Assembly: GCF_001297705.1 (NCBI RefSeq)
Contig: NZ_LIRF01000007.1
Span: 310,001-374,000, forward strand
DNA from: Chryseobacterium sp. ERMR1:04
GTDB taxonomy: Bacteria; Bacteroidota; Bacteroidia; Flavobacteriales; Weeksellaceae
Reading direction: 5' to 3'
DNA: 64,000 nucleotides
The translations under genes and the position numbers were made by a program. The notes below the pieces were generated by a model that worked only from the letters and a program-made list of their open reading frames with translations, was not told the DNA's origin and did not search any database. Numbering within the stretch: the first letter of the stretch is position 1; each line of letters opens with the position of its first letter. This document shows, piece by piece, positions 34,604 to 44,152 of this stretch.

Positions 34604-36151
34604 CTATTGAACGATGAATTTTTTACTTCCAATGAATGCGCCTTTATCATCATAAATATTTAGAAAATAGCCTCCGGAGCTGTATCCTTTTAAAGGGATG
34701 CTTCTTTCAGTGGTTGTTTCAATAAGCTGTCCTGCCATATTAACTATTTTAAATGAATATCTTTCGCTGTCACTTAGTGAAATAGTGATCATATCTTTAG
34801 CCGGATTGGGATATAAAGTAAATTCTTTTGTGTTAGGAAGAATTTCAGAGGTAGATAAAACGTCTGCTGAAGCGGTCGGCATAAAATTAGAAACCACACA
34901 CGCAAAGCGGGAGAATCCGTAAGCTTCGTTAGATGGGTTGGTATTTCCAATAGCAATTCCTGTAGGCTCCGAATTATAATTGATACCTGGGTTTGCCCAA
35001 CGGTTGATTCTTGTACAGTTAAATCCTGCCGCCGAACATTCGTCATTATAAGCCATAATGGTTCTCCATCGCTGAGAAGAGGTACTCGCTGTCCCTGAAT
35101 TAATAGCCGTTCTGTTTACATATCCATGATGATGACTGCATGGGGAAGTACTTGTACTCACATACCAATCATGTTGTAATCCCATATTGTGTCCTAATTC
35201 ATGCGCTAAAGAATAGTTGGAAACGGCACAATTATAAAGACTTACACAAAATCCGTTGGCACCGCTGTAATTGGTTGGGCTGGTGTTCACATAGCCTAAT
35301 CCACAAGTATTGGTTGGTGTTCCGGTAACCAAAGCCACCAAATCTGCTCCGTATGTTGTTCTTAGGGTATGAACATTGTCCATATAACCGTCATTATTCG
35401 TTCTTAGCCTCGAAAGGTCGGTACTGATATTTCCAGGTTCTGTATAGTCGATCTCTCCTGAATAGACCAAGTTGATGGTCACATTAGAAACCCCTGAATT
35501 GGTTAAAGAGGTATTAAAATTAGTAATGGCTGTTGCGATAAAAGAATTACTTTGTGCAACACCTCCCCAGGCAGTTCTTGCTGCAGAGGTATATACCACC
35601 ATCACATCAACACGGGATGCTGCACAAACCGGAGTTGTATCCAGACAGACATTGGAGTTGACTTTTCCAAATCCGGGAAGGGTAGAATCTAAAATAGAAT
35701 CATCTTTAGAATCCTGATCCAGAATTTTCTGATCGCTTACCGTTGACAACGCGAAAATATCTCCGTTTGTTTGATGGAACATCACTTTTTCTCCGCTAGC
35801 GGGAGCATACATTCCGGTTACAATGTGATCGTATGTTGAAAATACCAAATCAGATTGTGGTTCGTTTTCAATGGTATACACATAAGATTGGCTTTTGTTA
35901 CTGTACGTTAAAACCCGATCAAATTTTGCGGTGATCTGTTTATTGTTGGGTAAATTAATTTTAAGATCAGACTTTAAATTAAAACCATTCTGTTGATAAT
36001 ATTTTGTTGAAATATAACTAGAAGCGAGCTCTTTGGTGATCTTTTGACTTTCAGATAAGCTTCCTTCCTGAATAGGATTTTGAAAAACACTGATCTGTGC
36101 CGACAATACATTGGCACAGCAAACAAGTAGAATAATAAAATTTGTTTTCAT
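34604..36151 (-). CDS. Secreted metzincin metalloprotease with T9SS domain
   Basis: The 515-residue protein has a signal peptide (MKTNFIILLVCCANVLSAQ), a pro-region of about 160 residues, then a reprolysin-like zinc domain with HELGHNMGLQHDW (His317; HEXXHXXGXXH) and a Met-turn near TIMAYND. The C-terminal 75 residues (EFTLYPNPAKDMITISLSD onward) are a type A T9SS sorting domain. It is expected to be exported as a zymogen and act outside the cell. The gene is flanked by a terminator downstream and the radA gene upstream on the same strand. Confidence 0.92.
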   Translation of the reverse strand: MKTNFIILLVCCANVLSAQISVFQNPIQEGSLSESQKITKELASSYISTKYYQQNGFNLKSDLKINLPNNKQITAKFDRVLTYSNKSQSYVYTIENEPQSDLVFSTYDHIVTGMYAPASGEKVMFHQTNGDIFALSTVSDQKILDQDSKDDSILDSTLPGFGKVNSNVCLDTTPVCAASRVDVMVVYTSAARTAWGGVAQSNSFIATAITNFNTSLTNSGVSNVTINLVYSGEIDYTEPGNISTDLSRLRTNNDGYMDNVHTLRTTYGADLVALVTGTPTNTCGLGYVNTSPTNYSGANGFCVSLYNCAVSNYSLAHELGHNMGLQHDWYVSTSTSPCSHHHGYVNRTAINSGTASTSSQRWRTIMAYNDECSAAGFNCTRINRWANPGINYNSEPTGIAIGNTNPSNEAYGFSRFACVVSNFMPTASADVLSTSEILPNTKEFTLYPNPAKDMITISLSDSERYSFKIVNMAGQLIETTTERSIPLKGYSSGGYFLNIYDDKGAFIGSKKFIVQ

Positions 36152-36226
36152 GTGTGATACGTTTTTAAGATTATGGATACCTAAATATAAACATAATATT
36201 TCAACACAAGGTGACTTTTTTAATTA

Positions 36227-37576
36227 TTAGAAAAGTCTTTCATGAAAATCCTCAATTTTACTTACTTCTTCTATTTTTATTCCGTGTTTTCTTTTGGCAA
36301 TTTTATTAAGATTAGAAACAAAAATGGTCTCATAACCTAATTTTTCAGCTTCGGTAATTCTCTGTTCAACCTGTGCTACCGGACGAATCTCACCACTCAA
36401 CCCAATTTCTCCCGCAAAACAAAAATGTTCTGAGATGGCAATATCTTCATTGGAGGAAAGGATAGAAGCAATCACCGCTAAATCTAAAGCAGGATCGTCG
36501 GTTTTTATTCCTCCTGTAATATTTAAGAAAACGTCTTTTGAACCCAACTGAAAACCTGCGCGTTTTTCGAGAACTGCCAATAGCATATTCAGTCTTTTAG
36601 CATCAAAACCGGTACAACTTCTTTGTGGCGTTCCATACACAGCAGTACTTACCAATGCCTGAATTTCCAACAACATCGGTCGGTTTCCTTCTAACGTTAC
36701 GGCAACAGAATTTCCGGAAAGCTCCTCGAATTTTTTGGTAATTAAAATTTCGGATGGATTTTTAATTTCTTTTAACCCTTGAGAAACCATTTCATAGATC
36801 CCGATTTCAGCAGTAGATCCAAAACGGTTTTTGTTCGCTCTTAATAATCTGAAAAGGTGATTTCTATCGCCGTCAAAATTCAAAACAACATCTACCATAT
36901 GTTCCAGGACTTTTGGCCCTGCAATTTGTCCGTCTTTTGTAATGTGGCCAACTAAGAAAACAGGAACATTATTTTCTTTAGCATATTTAATGATCTCATT
37001 TGAACATTCTCTGATCTGAGAAACCGTTCCGGGCGAACTTTCAATGAGTTGAGATTGCAGCGTCTGAATAGAATCAATAATCACAAAATCGGGTTGTAGC
37101 TTTTTAGCTTCATGAAGGATCTTCTCTAATGAAGTTTCTGTGTAAAGAAAACATTTAGGATTTTGAACTTCCGTTAATCTGTCGGCTCTCATTTTGATCT
37201 GAGAAGCACTTTCTTCCCCTGAAACATAGAAAACGGTTTTCTTCATTTTCAGAGCAAGCTGTAAAAGCAACGTAGATTTCCCAATTCCGGGCTCACCCCC
37301 GATTAAGGTAACGGAACCCAGAACAATTCCGCCTCCCAACACGCGATTCAATTCTTCGGAAGGAGTTTTTATACGGGGTTCTTCTATTGCTTCCACTTCA
37401 ACAATATTGATAACGTGTTGCTTTGACTTTGAAAAAGGGGGTGTTTTAGATGAGGTTTTTTCTACGACTTCTTCCACCAAAGTATTCCATTCTCCACAGT
37501 TTTTACATTGCCCCATCCATTGAGAATACTGTGATCCGCAGCTTTGACAGAAATATGCTGTTTTTAATTTTGCCAT
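36227..37576 (-). CDS. radA: DNA repair protein RadA (Sms)
   Basis: The 449-residue protein has the N-terminal zinc finger (YFCQSCGSQYSQWMGQCKNC), a RecA-like ATPase core with Walker A GGEPGIGKSTLLLQ and the RadA-specific KNRFG motif (RANKNRFGSTAEIG), and the C-terminal Lon-protease-like domain (GFDAKRLNMLLAVLEKRAG onward). It acts on recombination intermediates by driving branch migration. It is full length and typical for Bacteroidota. Confidence 0.97.
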   Translation of the reverse strand: MAKLKTAYFCQSCGSQYSQWMGQCKNCGEWNTLVEEVVEKTSSKTPPFSKSKQHVINIVEVEAIEEPRIKTPSEELNRVLGGGIVLGSVTLIGGEPGIGKSTLLLQLALKMKKTVFYVSGEESASQIKMRADRLTEVQNPKCFLYTETSLEKILHEAKKLQPDFVIIDSIQTLQSQLIESSPGTVSQIRECSNEIIKYAKENNVPVFLVGHITKDGQIAGPKVLEHMVDVVLNFDGDRNHLFRLLRANKNRFGSTAEIGIYEMVSQGLKEIKNPSEILITKKFEELSGNSVAVTLEGNRPMLLEIQALVSTAVYGTPQRSCTGFDAKRLNMLLAVLEKRAGFQLGSKDVFLNITGGIKTDDPALDLAVIASILSSNEDIAISEHFCFAGEIGLSGEIRPVAQVEQRITEAEKLGYETIFVSNLNKIAKRKHGIKIEEVSKIEDFHERLF

Positions 37577-37637
37577 ACCGCGAAGTTCTTGATTTTTTTT
37601 TGAATTTTTCTTCCGAAATTTTGGTTAATTTTCAAAC

Positions 37638-38045
37638 ATGAAAAATATTCTGAAAAGTTTGATGATTTTTGTAGTGATGAGTCTTTTAAATACTCAGTGT
37701 ACAGATTGGTCGGTGAAATTTTTAAATCTGCCTGGTGGAGATTTTGGAATGTTCTCATTATTCATTCTCATTTTTTGTTCAGTTATTACAGGAATTGGAT
37801 TGGTAACTGTAATTATTTTTAGAAAAAGCTATCATTCAATACTAAGGATTGCGATTTTATATGAAGCTATTTATTTGTGTATGTTCATCATTTCTGGAAA
37901 AAATCCGTTCTCCTATTTTTCAAATCCAACAAATGAAAATATCTTGTGGATATTGATGTATGGAAATTCTCTTGTCATATTGCTTTTAATGTTTCTTATT
38001 CATTTATTGTATTCAAAAATAGTTTCATCTAAAATTAAAAACTAA
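37638..38045 (+). CDS. Small multi-pass membrane protein
   Basis: The 135-residue protein has about four hydrophobic helices (for example GMFSLFILIFCSVITGIGLVTVIIF and ILWILMYGNSLVILLLMFL). The N-terminus with LLNTQC resembles a lipobox only loosely, so I treat it as integral membrane. No family is recognised. It is transcribed towards yceI, 64 bases away, and away from radA. Confidence 0.55.
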   Translation: MKNILKSLMIFVVMSLLNTQCTDWSVKFLNLPGGDFGMFSLFILIFCSVITGIGLVTVIIFRKSYHSILRIAILYEAIYLCMFIISGKNPFSYFSNPTNENILWILMYGNSLVILLLMFLIHLLYSKIVSSKIKN

Positions 38046-38108
38046 CATAGGTCAACGTCACGATCTGTTTCTTCCTCTACCTTTGTCGGATAATATAAAT
38101 ATTTCACT

Positions 38109-38681
38109 ATGAAAAAAGTATTTTTAACTTTTGTGTTGGCGTTGGTAAGTGTTGTAGGTTTTGCGCAGACAACCTGGACGGTAGATCCTATGCATTCATC
38201 TGTAAATTTCAATATCAAACATATGGGGATCAGCTTTGTACAAGGTAGATTCGATAAGTTTAGCGGAAAAGTAGTAACTCCGGGTAAAGAAGCAGGTTTA
38301 GAGAATGCAGAATTTAGTTTCTTTGTGAATACAGGTTCTGTAAACACAGGGGTTGAAATGAGAGATAAGCATTTGCAAAGTGCAGATTTCTTTGATGCAG
38401 AGAATTTCCAAAAGATGACTTTTGAGAGCGGTTCTATTGTGAAGGATAAAAACAATACGTACACGTTGAAAGGGAAATTAACGATTAAAGATGTTACCAA
38501 AGAAATTTCTGTTCCGGTAACATTCGGTGGAATTACGAAAAACCAGCAAGGAAAAGAAGTAATGGGTTTCCAAACAAAATTTACGGTTAACCGTTTAGAT
38601 TATAACATTAAATATGACCCAACGGGTGCTGGTGTAGCTAAAGACGTTGACGTTAACTTATATTTTGAGTTAACTAGATAG
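38109..38681 (+). CDS. YceI-family periplasmic protein
   Basis: The 190-residue protein has a signal peptide (MKKVFLTFVLALVSVVGFAQ) and then the YceI hallmark TTWTVDPMHSSVNFNIKHMGI, with the later KLTIKDVTKEISVPVTFGG and DYNIKYDPTG. YceI is a lipocalin-like barrel that binds polyisoprenoids in the periplasm. It ends in a strong terminator, so it is the last gene of its transcript. Confidence 0.93.
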   Translation: MKKVFLTFVLALVSVVGFAQTTWTVDPMHSSVNFNIKHMGISFVQGRFDKFSGKVVTPGKEAGLENAEFSFFVNTGSVNTGVEMRDKHLQSADFFDAENFQKMTFESGSIVKDKNNTYTLKGKLTIKDVTKEISVPVTFGGITKNQQGKEVMGFQTKFTVNRLDYNIKYDPTGAGVAKDVDVNLYFELTR

Positions 38682-38705
38682 TTTTTCATATAAATTTGGT
38701 GTAAG

Positions 38706-38740
38706 AAAAGGCTTCTCAATATTCTTGAGAAGCCTTTTTT
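38706..38740 (+). terminator. Terminator of yceI
   Basis: AAAAGGCTTCTCAA (38706-38719) pairs perfectly with TTGAGAAGCCTTTT (38725-38738), loop of five bases, then T residues. Confidence 0.9.
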
Positions 38741-38994
38741 GTATGGATTTGGCCTTCAAGATAAAATCATGAATTTGTAGATGAGAAAAATCTAAACCTG
38801 TTGTACATTTTGAAAATAAATTCCATTATTTGATTATTAGAAGTTTTTTGTTCCCACAATAGTGATTTTCTGAACCTGAGAAAGGATTATTTTATAAATA
38901 ATGTATTCGGAACTCAACTGCGTTTATACTGCATTTATACTTAATTAAAACGGTAAGGTGTTGTAAATTAAAGTGGTAGTAGGTGTGTAGTAGC

Positions 38995-39023
38995 TTGAAA
39001 ATATTTTTTTCTCAATATGTTTG
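38995..39023 (+). promoter_or_regulatory. Promoter before the surface-protein pair
   Basis: TTG (38995-38997), 18 bases, TATGTTTG (39016-39023), fitting the -33/-7 consensus; leader about 90 bases. Confidence 0.5.
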
Positions 39024-39121
39024 TAATAAGAATTCTCCGGTTTATGAAAAAACTGATTATTTTCTAAAGTTACGATGATATACCTATTAAGGATAGAAAA
39101 GTTTTAACAAAAAAAATACAA

Positions 39122-39466
39122 ATGGAGAAATTTTTTACGACAATGATACTGAGTGTTGGTTTTATGTCATACGGGCAAGTTGGGATGAATATAAAGGATC
39201 CTCGGGGCGCACTTGATATCAATAATAATGATACAACCAATACAATGGGATTGGTACTGCCTACCAATTCAGATGTTACTACGTTAATCAATCCGCAAGG
39301 AGGGAATGTGGTTCCTGGAACTATTGTTTATGATAGTACACAAGATTGTGTAAAGTATTACAGGAAAACGGAGCAATGGAGTAACTGTATTAGATTTTCT
39401 ACTTCCAACATTAGGAAAATTACGGACAATAATTTTTCACAAAAAGATTCAAAATCTCAACAATAA
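39122..39466 (+). CDS. Short secreted protein, partial relative of the next gene
   Basis: The 114-residue protein starts with MEKFFTTMILSVGFMSYGQ as a signal peptide, then VGMNIKDPRGALDINNNDT and GTIVYDSTQDCVKYYRKTEQW. Over about 90 residues it mirrors the N-terminus of the downstream 500-residue protein. It is either a genuine short paralogue or the surviving N-terminal piece of a duplicated gene. The two genes are 11 bases apart and likely co-transcribed. Confidence 0.6.
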   Translation: MEKFFTTMILSVGFMSYGQVGMNIKDPRGALDINNNDTTNTMGLVLPTNSDVTTLINPQGGNVVPGTIVYDSTQDCVKYYRKTEQWSNCIRFSTSNIRKITDNNFSQKDSKSQQ

Positions 39467-39477
39467 ACACACAAAAG

Positions 39478-40980
39478 ATGAAAAAAACAATATTACTAAC
39501 TTTGCTGTTGAGTAAAATAATACTCTACGGGCAAATTGGAATTGGAACAGCAATTCCAAGAGGGGCTTTAGATATTAATCGTCCTACAACCAATACAATG
39601 GGATTAGTACTTCCCACCAATGCCAATGTCAATAATATCATTAATCCTTTAGGAACCAGCGTAGTACCTGGTACTATTATTTATGACAGTACCAATGATT
39701 GTGTGAGGCTGTATCAGGGGACTAATAAGTGGAGTAATTGTCTGAGTGATTCATCTTGTGCTACTATCGTATTAGACTGTTCAGGAGCTACCCATACTGG
39801 AATGTTAACGAGTGGAACTGCGGCTTCTGCAAATGTATTTACCATTATATCTTATACAGGAGGTGATGGCAGCTCTTATAATGCACAATCAATAGGTTCT
39901 ACAGGGGTAACCGGATTAACCGCAACTTTACCTGCCGGTACTTTGGCTAACGGAAATGGAAGCCTTACATATACTATTACAGGAACTCCTTCTTCGGCAG
40001 GAACTGCTTCTTTTGCGATCAATATCGGAGGACAAACTTGTACTATAACTAGAAATGTAGTAAGTGGTGCAGGAAGCATAAGCACATTAGACTGTGTTGG
40101 TGCCAACCATATTGGTACATTAACCAGCCAAATTGCAGCATCGGGAGTTTCATCTGTGATCTCCTATACAGGAGGAAATGGTGGAAGCCATAACGGACAA
40201 ACCATAATGTCTACAGGTGTAACGGGATTAACTGCTACCTTGGCAGCCGGTAATTTTGCCATCGGAACAGGTACTGTTATTTACAATATTACTGGAACTC
40301 CTTCTTCAGCTGGTACCGCAAGTTTTGCAATTAATATTGGTGGTCAAACCTGTATTATTACAAGGAATATAGTGGCTAACCCTAATCCGCCGCAGCCAGA
40401 TTTAACCACCAACTGTAAAGGGATATTACTAGACAGTAAGCCAGTAGGAAGTGTTATCAATACAACAATAAATGGTGTGGCTGTTACGGGTACTTATCTC
40501 CAAAATGATTTTTACAAAAACGATTCCTACACTACACCATCTACGGCTTGTGGTGTCGGTGCTAATCTTATTCCGTCTAATACCCCTGGCTATACAACTC
40601 ACTTGTTTGCGGCTCGTGGTCAAGCTTCGATAACCGGTACAATAAGAATAAAATTTAATAATCCTGTAACTAACCTGAAAGCCTATGAATTTCTTGATTC
40701 TCCGGGAAGTTCTGTACAATATACCTTTAGAAAAGATGGAGTTATTGTATATCCTACAATACAATATACTTCTACAGGTTGCCCAACCAGCTATACTGTC
40801 ACCAATGGAAGTTCAATTTTAGTGAGAACTAACTCCGGAGTCTCAAGATATGGTGCAGGGATGGTATTCAATATGGGAGGAGTTTGGTTTGATGATATAA
40901 CTATTGTAAAGACCAGTGCAGGGACTGTTGGTTTAGAATATCAAAATTATCTTGCGATGTGCCTTGGGGATGTTAAGTAA
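39478..40980 (+). CDS. Secreted surface protein with two 95-residue repeats
   Basis: The 500-residue protein has a signal peptide (MKKTILLTLLLSKIILYGQ), a tail-fibre-like opening (IGIGTAIPRGALDIN), then two tandem repeats of about 95 residues (around residues 97-195 and 203-300), each starting with LDCxGAxH and ending with ITGTPSSAGTASFAINIGGQ and a C-I/T-ITRN tail. The C-terminal 200 residues are a beta-rich domain rich in Gly, Ser and Thr. The repeats resemble small Ig-like surface modules. No T9SS domain was identified. Probably a surface or adhesion protein; function not known. Confidence 0.7.
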   Translation: MKKTILLTLLLSKIILYGQIGIGTAIPRGALDINRPTTNTMGLVLPTNANVNNIINPLGTSVVPGTIIYDSTNDCVRLYQGTNKWSNCLSDSSCATIVLDCSGATHTGMLTSGTAASANVFTIISYTGGDGSSYNAQSIGSTGVTGLTATLPAGTLANGNGSLTYTITGTPSSAGTASFAINIGGQTCTITRNVVSGAGSISTLDCVGANHIGTLTSQIAASGVSSVISYTGGNGGSHNGQTIMSTGVTGLTATLAAGNFAIGTGTVIYNITGTPSSAGTASFAINIGGQTCIITRNIVANPNPPQPDLTTNCKGILLDSKPVGSVINTTINGVAVTGTYLQNDFYKNDSYTTPSTACGVGANLIPSNTPGYTTHLFAARGQASITGTIRIKFNNPVTNLKAYEFLDSPGSSVQYTFRKDGVIVYPTIQYTSTGCPTSYTVTNGSSILVRTNSGVSRYGAGMVFNMGGVWFDDITIVKTSAGTVGLEYQNYLAMCLGDVK

Positions 40981-41055
40981 ACGGATATAATTTTAATAAA
41001 TACAATTTCTTCATTAATTAAAATACATACGTAGTAGTTTAGTGTTTGTGTTAGT

Positions 41056-41095
41056 AATTCGCTCTGTATATTTTGCAGAGCGAATTCGTTTTTTA
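41056..41095 (+). terminator. Terminator of the surface-protein pair
   Basis: AATTCGCTCTG (41056-41066) and CAGAGCGAATT (41076-41086) form a perfect 11-bp stem followed by a T-rich tract. Confidence 0.8.
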
Positions 41096-41152
41096 TCAAC
41101 CAAGAAAAATAATATCTTTTATACTTTTTTCTTGAAATTTCTATGTTTTAAC

Positions 41153-42847
41153 TCAAGCATTAACCTTTCCGGAAGACACCGTAAAAATTCCAAAATCATC
41201 AATCAACATATTTTCTTTCTGAATATTATTGAAAATCATCATTCTGTCCAATTCTTTTTGCGAACGTCTTCTCATAATCCAGTCCTTATTTTGATGATTG
41301 TTCAATACATAAGCAATCATTTTCAATTGCGGATGCCAAGGTTGTCCCGTATAAACAATGAATGAATTTTTTTCTGAAATAGAATTGACTCCCTGAATGG
41401 CTTTACTTGCCATTTCATTATCTCCGAAAAGTTCCAGAATTCCCGAAACGATGGTGATATTAGGTTCGAAATTTAATTTTTTATAGGTTTCAGGATCAAA
41501 GCAATCAAAGTTGGTAAATCTTATATTTTGATATTTCTTGTCCTGAATTACTTTTTCTCCAATTTCAATATTGGCCTTTACAAATTCATTCACCACAATT
41601 TCAACTACAGGATATTTTTCTTTGATATCGAATAAATAATTTCCTGTTCCGCCAGCAATATCAAGAATTTTCACCTTTCTTCCTTCCTGTTGAAGGCTTT
41701 TAATTTTTTGTTCTAAAAATTGAATTAAATGTTGCTTTCTGATTCGAATTCCTGTCCAGCCAATTGCCTCGAGATAATTTTTATCCATCATTTTCCCAAA
41801 ACCTAATTTCCCTTGGGGCTGATTGTGATAAACGTAATCCAAAGAAGCGCCAGAATCAAAACCGTGTTTCAATCCGATCTCCATTCCTTTACTGATCTTT
41901 CCGATGGTATTCAAAGACCATTTTTGAAATTTAAAGTTGAGATTATTACCTACATTATTTTGAAGATCCTGGTATTCTTTTAGAGAAAATTTGTCAGGTG
42001 AAAGAGATGCTTTTTTATGAGTTTGACTAAAACATTTTTCAGCAAAATCTTTAATTTTATCATACACCAATTCTTTTCCGGTATCAAATAAAATTCCGTG
42101 GAAAAAGTTAGGAAGGACTTCGTAGTGTTTTAAATGAGTATCTAATTGATCATGAAAAATTTTCTGATCTTTATTGAAAACAACATGGTCTTTTTCGGCA
42201 GATAAAATAAGAGTAGGCGTATCAATTGCGGCTGCATCTTCTACCAACCGTTTTCCTGCTTTAGCCAGATCGATGAGTAATTCTGCATCAATAGATCGTG
42301 TGATCAAAGGATCTGTATCGTAAGCTTTTTGTTGTTCAGGATCATGCGTCAACATGGTTGATTTTACATAACTTTTAATGATTAGTCCTTTCTTCAATTT
42401 TGTACCCAAAGTGATCATTTCATTCGCCAAAGGAACAATAAGATTAATTCTAAAAGCAGGTGCCAAAAGAGCCATTCCTGCAATATTAGGAGCGAAATCA
42501 TGTGCCCAGGCAGAGGCAACTACGCCTCCAATACTATTGGCAAGTACAAATATATCCTGAATTTTTATAGTATACTTGGATTGTAAGAATTTTGAAAAAG
42601 AATCAAGATCACGTACATAATCCATAAAAATAGAAGAAGTTGGCGTCTTCGTATGTCCATGTCCGCGAAGGTCGAATGCAAAAATATTGTAGTTTGAAAA
42701 TTGTGGCGATTGTGCAATATCGTTCAGTCTTTCGGAGTGTTCATGACCACGATGAATGATGATGATACTCTTTTGTTGAGGTTGATAATTCCATTCACGA
42801 TAAAAGATCTCGCTTTCATCAAAACTTTTAAAATTTCCGCTATTCAT
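41153..42847 (-). CDS. ynbC: Bifunctional alpha/beta hydrolase - SAM methyltransferase (YnbC-like)
   Basis: The 564-residue protein fuses two domains. Residues 1-270 are an alpha/beta hydrolase: HRGHEHSERL (oxyanion), FVLANSIGGVVAS with the nucleophile serine in a degenerate GxSxG, and a C-terminal His in FFHGILFD. Residues 300-564 are a class I methyltransferase with VKILDIAGGTGNYLFDI as motif I. The same fusion is found in E. coli YnbC. It lies 3 bases after the YnbD-like gene in the same order as ynbABCD. Reaction unknown; a lipid acyl or headgroup substrate is inference. Confidence 0.85.
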   Translation of the reverse strand: MNSGNFKSFDESEIFYREWNYQPQQKSIIIIHRGHEHSERLNDIAQSPQFSNYNIFAFDLRGHGHTKTPTSSIFMDYVRDLDSFSKFLQSKYTIKIQDIFVLANSIGGVVASAWAHDFAPNIAGMALLAPAFRINLIVPLANEMITLGTKLKKGLIIKSYVKSTMLTHDPEQQKAYDTDPLITRSIDAELLIDLAKAGKRLVEDAAAIDTPTLILSAEKDHVVFNKDQKIFHDQLDTHLKHYEVLPNFFHGILFDTGKELVYDKIKDFAEKCFSQTHKKASLSPDKFSLKEYQDLQNNVGNNLNFKFQKWSLNTIGKISKGMEIGLKHGFDSGASLDYVYHNQPQGKLGFGKMMDKNYLEAIGWTGIRIRKQHLIQFLEQKIKSLQQEGRKVKILDIAGGTGNYLFDIKEKYPVVEIVVNEFVKANIEIGEKVIQDKKYQNIRFTNFDCFDPETYKKLNFEPNITIVSGILELFGDNEMASKAIQGVNSISEKNSFIVYTGQPWHPQLKMIAYVLNNHQNKDWIMRRRSQKELDRMMIFNNIQKENMLIDDFGIFTVSSGKVNA

Positions 42848-42850
42848 ATA

Positions 42851-44152
42851 TTAATTTTTTTTCAGAAAATCGAGGAGGTAAGAATGAATGATCGCATTCT
42901 TATTCAGGACTTTCATATTGGTTATTGCTTGGTTTAGAGGTAAAGATAGAATATTTTTCATTACTAAAATTCCGATGACAGAACTTCTGGTATAACCCAT
43001 CGTACAATGAATGAGTATTTTCCCGTCTTTGGGTAACTGATGATAATTTTCTACAATTTCTGTAACGAGTTTTTTCGTTTGATGGATATCTAAGGTTCCA
43101 ATGTCTAAAAAAGGAACAGAGAAGTACATTGATTTTTCTTTTATCATCTCACTTTCTTCCATTTCTGCTGCCAAATCGTAAACGAAAGTATTTTTATTAA
43201 TCTCAAAATAGTTGATATCTTCTTTACTGAGCTTTGATGAAATATAAATGTTAGTTACAATTTCTAATGGTCTTTTATTCTTTCTTAAAAACTTCCAAAA
43301 TATCCAATACATTAATAAATAAGGAAAGTAAAAAAGCTTTTTGTAAAAAGGAATATAGCCGTTGTTATCTTTTAAAAAGTAGATATTATTTTTTTGATAT
43401 TGATAACCCACGATGAGCATAACGAAAGCGGGCCATAACAAAAACAACCAAGATTCATCTGAAAATTTATACAGTAATAAAGAGGTTACAACAAAGATCC
43501 ATCCAACCAAAAAATAGAAATTAGCTACTTGGAAATTTCTGTATGAAAAATTATTCTTTTGCTCAGGAAAAATGAGAAAACTCATATGAGCAAGGATAGT
43601 TCCTGTGATAATATCAATGAAGTGATGTTGATAAGTCGTTAAGGTAGAAATACCCAAAGCGATTAGCCAAAATAGCATAAGCATCCTCCATTTTTTTAAA
43701 TCTTTAAAAACGGTCCAGAAAATAAAAGCGTACGCAATATGTAGGGAAGGCGCTTGGTTAAAAGGCGAATCAAAAGTTGTTAAAAACTGAAAAGAATATC
43801 CAAAAATAGAGTGAGTGATCTCAGGTCTTTGTAGAGAAAATTTCAAGGGAAATAATAAAAAACAAATTCCTGCAACAATCGTTACCAACAGCATTCTTTG
43901 AGTCAGAACTTTGAGCTGCTCTTTTGTGCGACAAAAGAAAAAAACAGAACAGAAAAATAGTCCGCTGGTCATGTAAGGGATGATTGTCCAAGGGAGAAAC
44001 GGAATGTATTTTTCAAAATCAAAAATAAAAGAAGGAACTTTTTCAAGGGTTGAAGCATGCCAGGCTGAATAATTGTAAACAATCATGAATACAACGGAAC
44101 ACAATAATAGGGCATAGATTTTCTGCTTTACATCTAATCGTTTTTCATCCAT
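42851..44152 (-). CDS. ynbD: PAP2 - dual-specificity phosphatase membrane protein (YnbD-like)
   Basis: The 433-residue protein has an N-terminal membrane PAP2-like phosphatase part with several helices, APSLHIAYAFIF (PSGH equivalent) and YQHHFIDIITG (the His-x3-Asp motif), then a soluble dual-specificity phosphatase domain with HCTMGYTRSS, a complete HCx5R loop. The SDR gene overlaps its start by 19 bases, so the two are coupled. It corresponds to E. coli YnbD. It may dephosphorylate lipid phosphates made by the rest of the cluster (inference). Confidence 0.85.
   Translation of the reverse strand: MDEKRLDVKQKIYALLLCSVVFMIVYNYSAWHASTLEKVPSFIFDFEKYIPFLPWTIIPYMTSGLFFCSVFFFCRTKEQLKVLTQRMLLVTIVAGICFLLFPLKFSLQRPEITHSIFGYSFQFLTTFDSPFNQAPSLHIAYAFIFWTVFKDLKKWRMLMLFWLIALGISTLTTYQHHFIDIITGTILAHMSFLIFPEQKNNFSYRNFQVANFYFLVGWIFVVTSLLLYKFSDESWLFLLWPAFVMLIVGYQYQKNNIYFLKDNNGYIPFYKKLFYFPYLLMYWIFWKFLRKNKRPLEIVTNIYISSKLSKEDINYFEINKNTFVYDLAAEMEESEMIKEKSMYFSVPFLDIGTLDIHQTKKLVTEIVENYHQLPKDGKILIHCTMGYTRSSVIGILVMKNILSLPLNQAITNMKVLNKNAIIHSYLLDFLKKN

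Larger units (their letters stand above)
38682..39121. other. Intergenic region with terminator and promoter
   Basis: 440 bases, mostly AT-rich; contains the yceI terminator and the promoter at 38995-39023 for the next gene. No other gene-like frame was seen. Confidence 0.6.

Noticed and set aside
38042..38500. 152-residue minus-strand frame over yceI
   Set aside because: Shadow of yceI, which has clear family motifs and a terminator on the plus strand.
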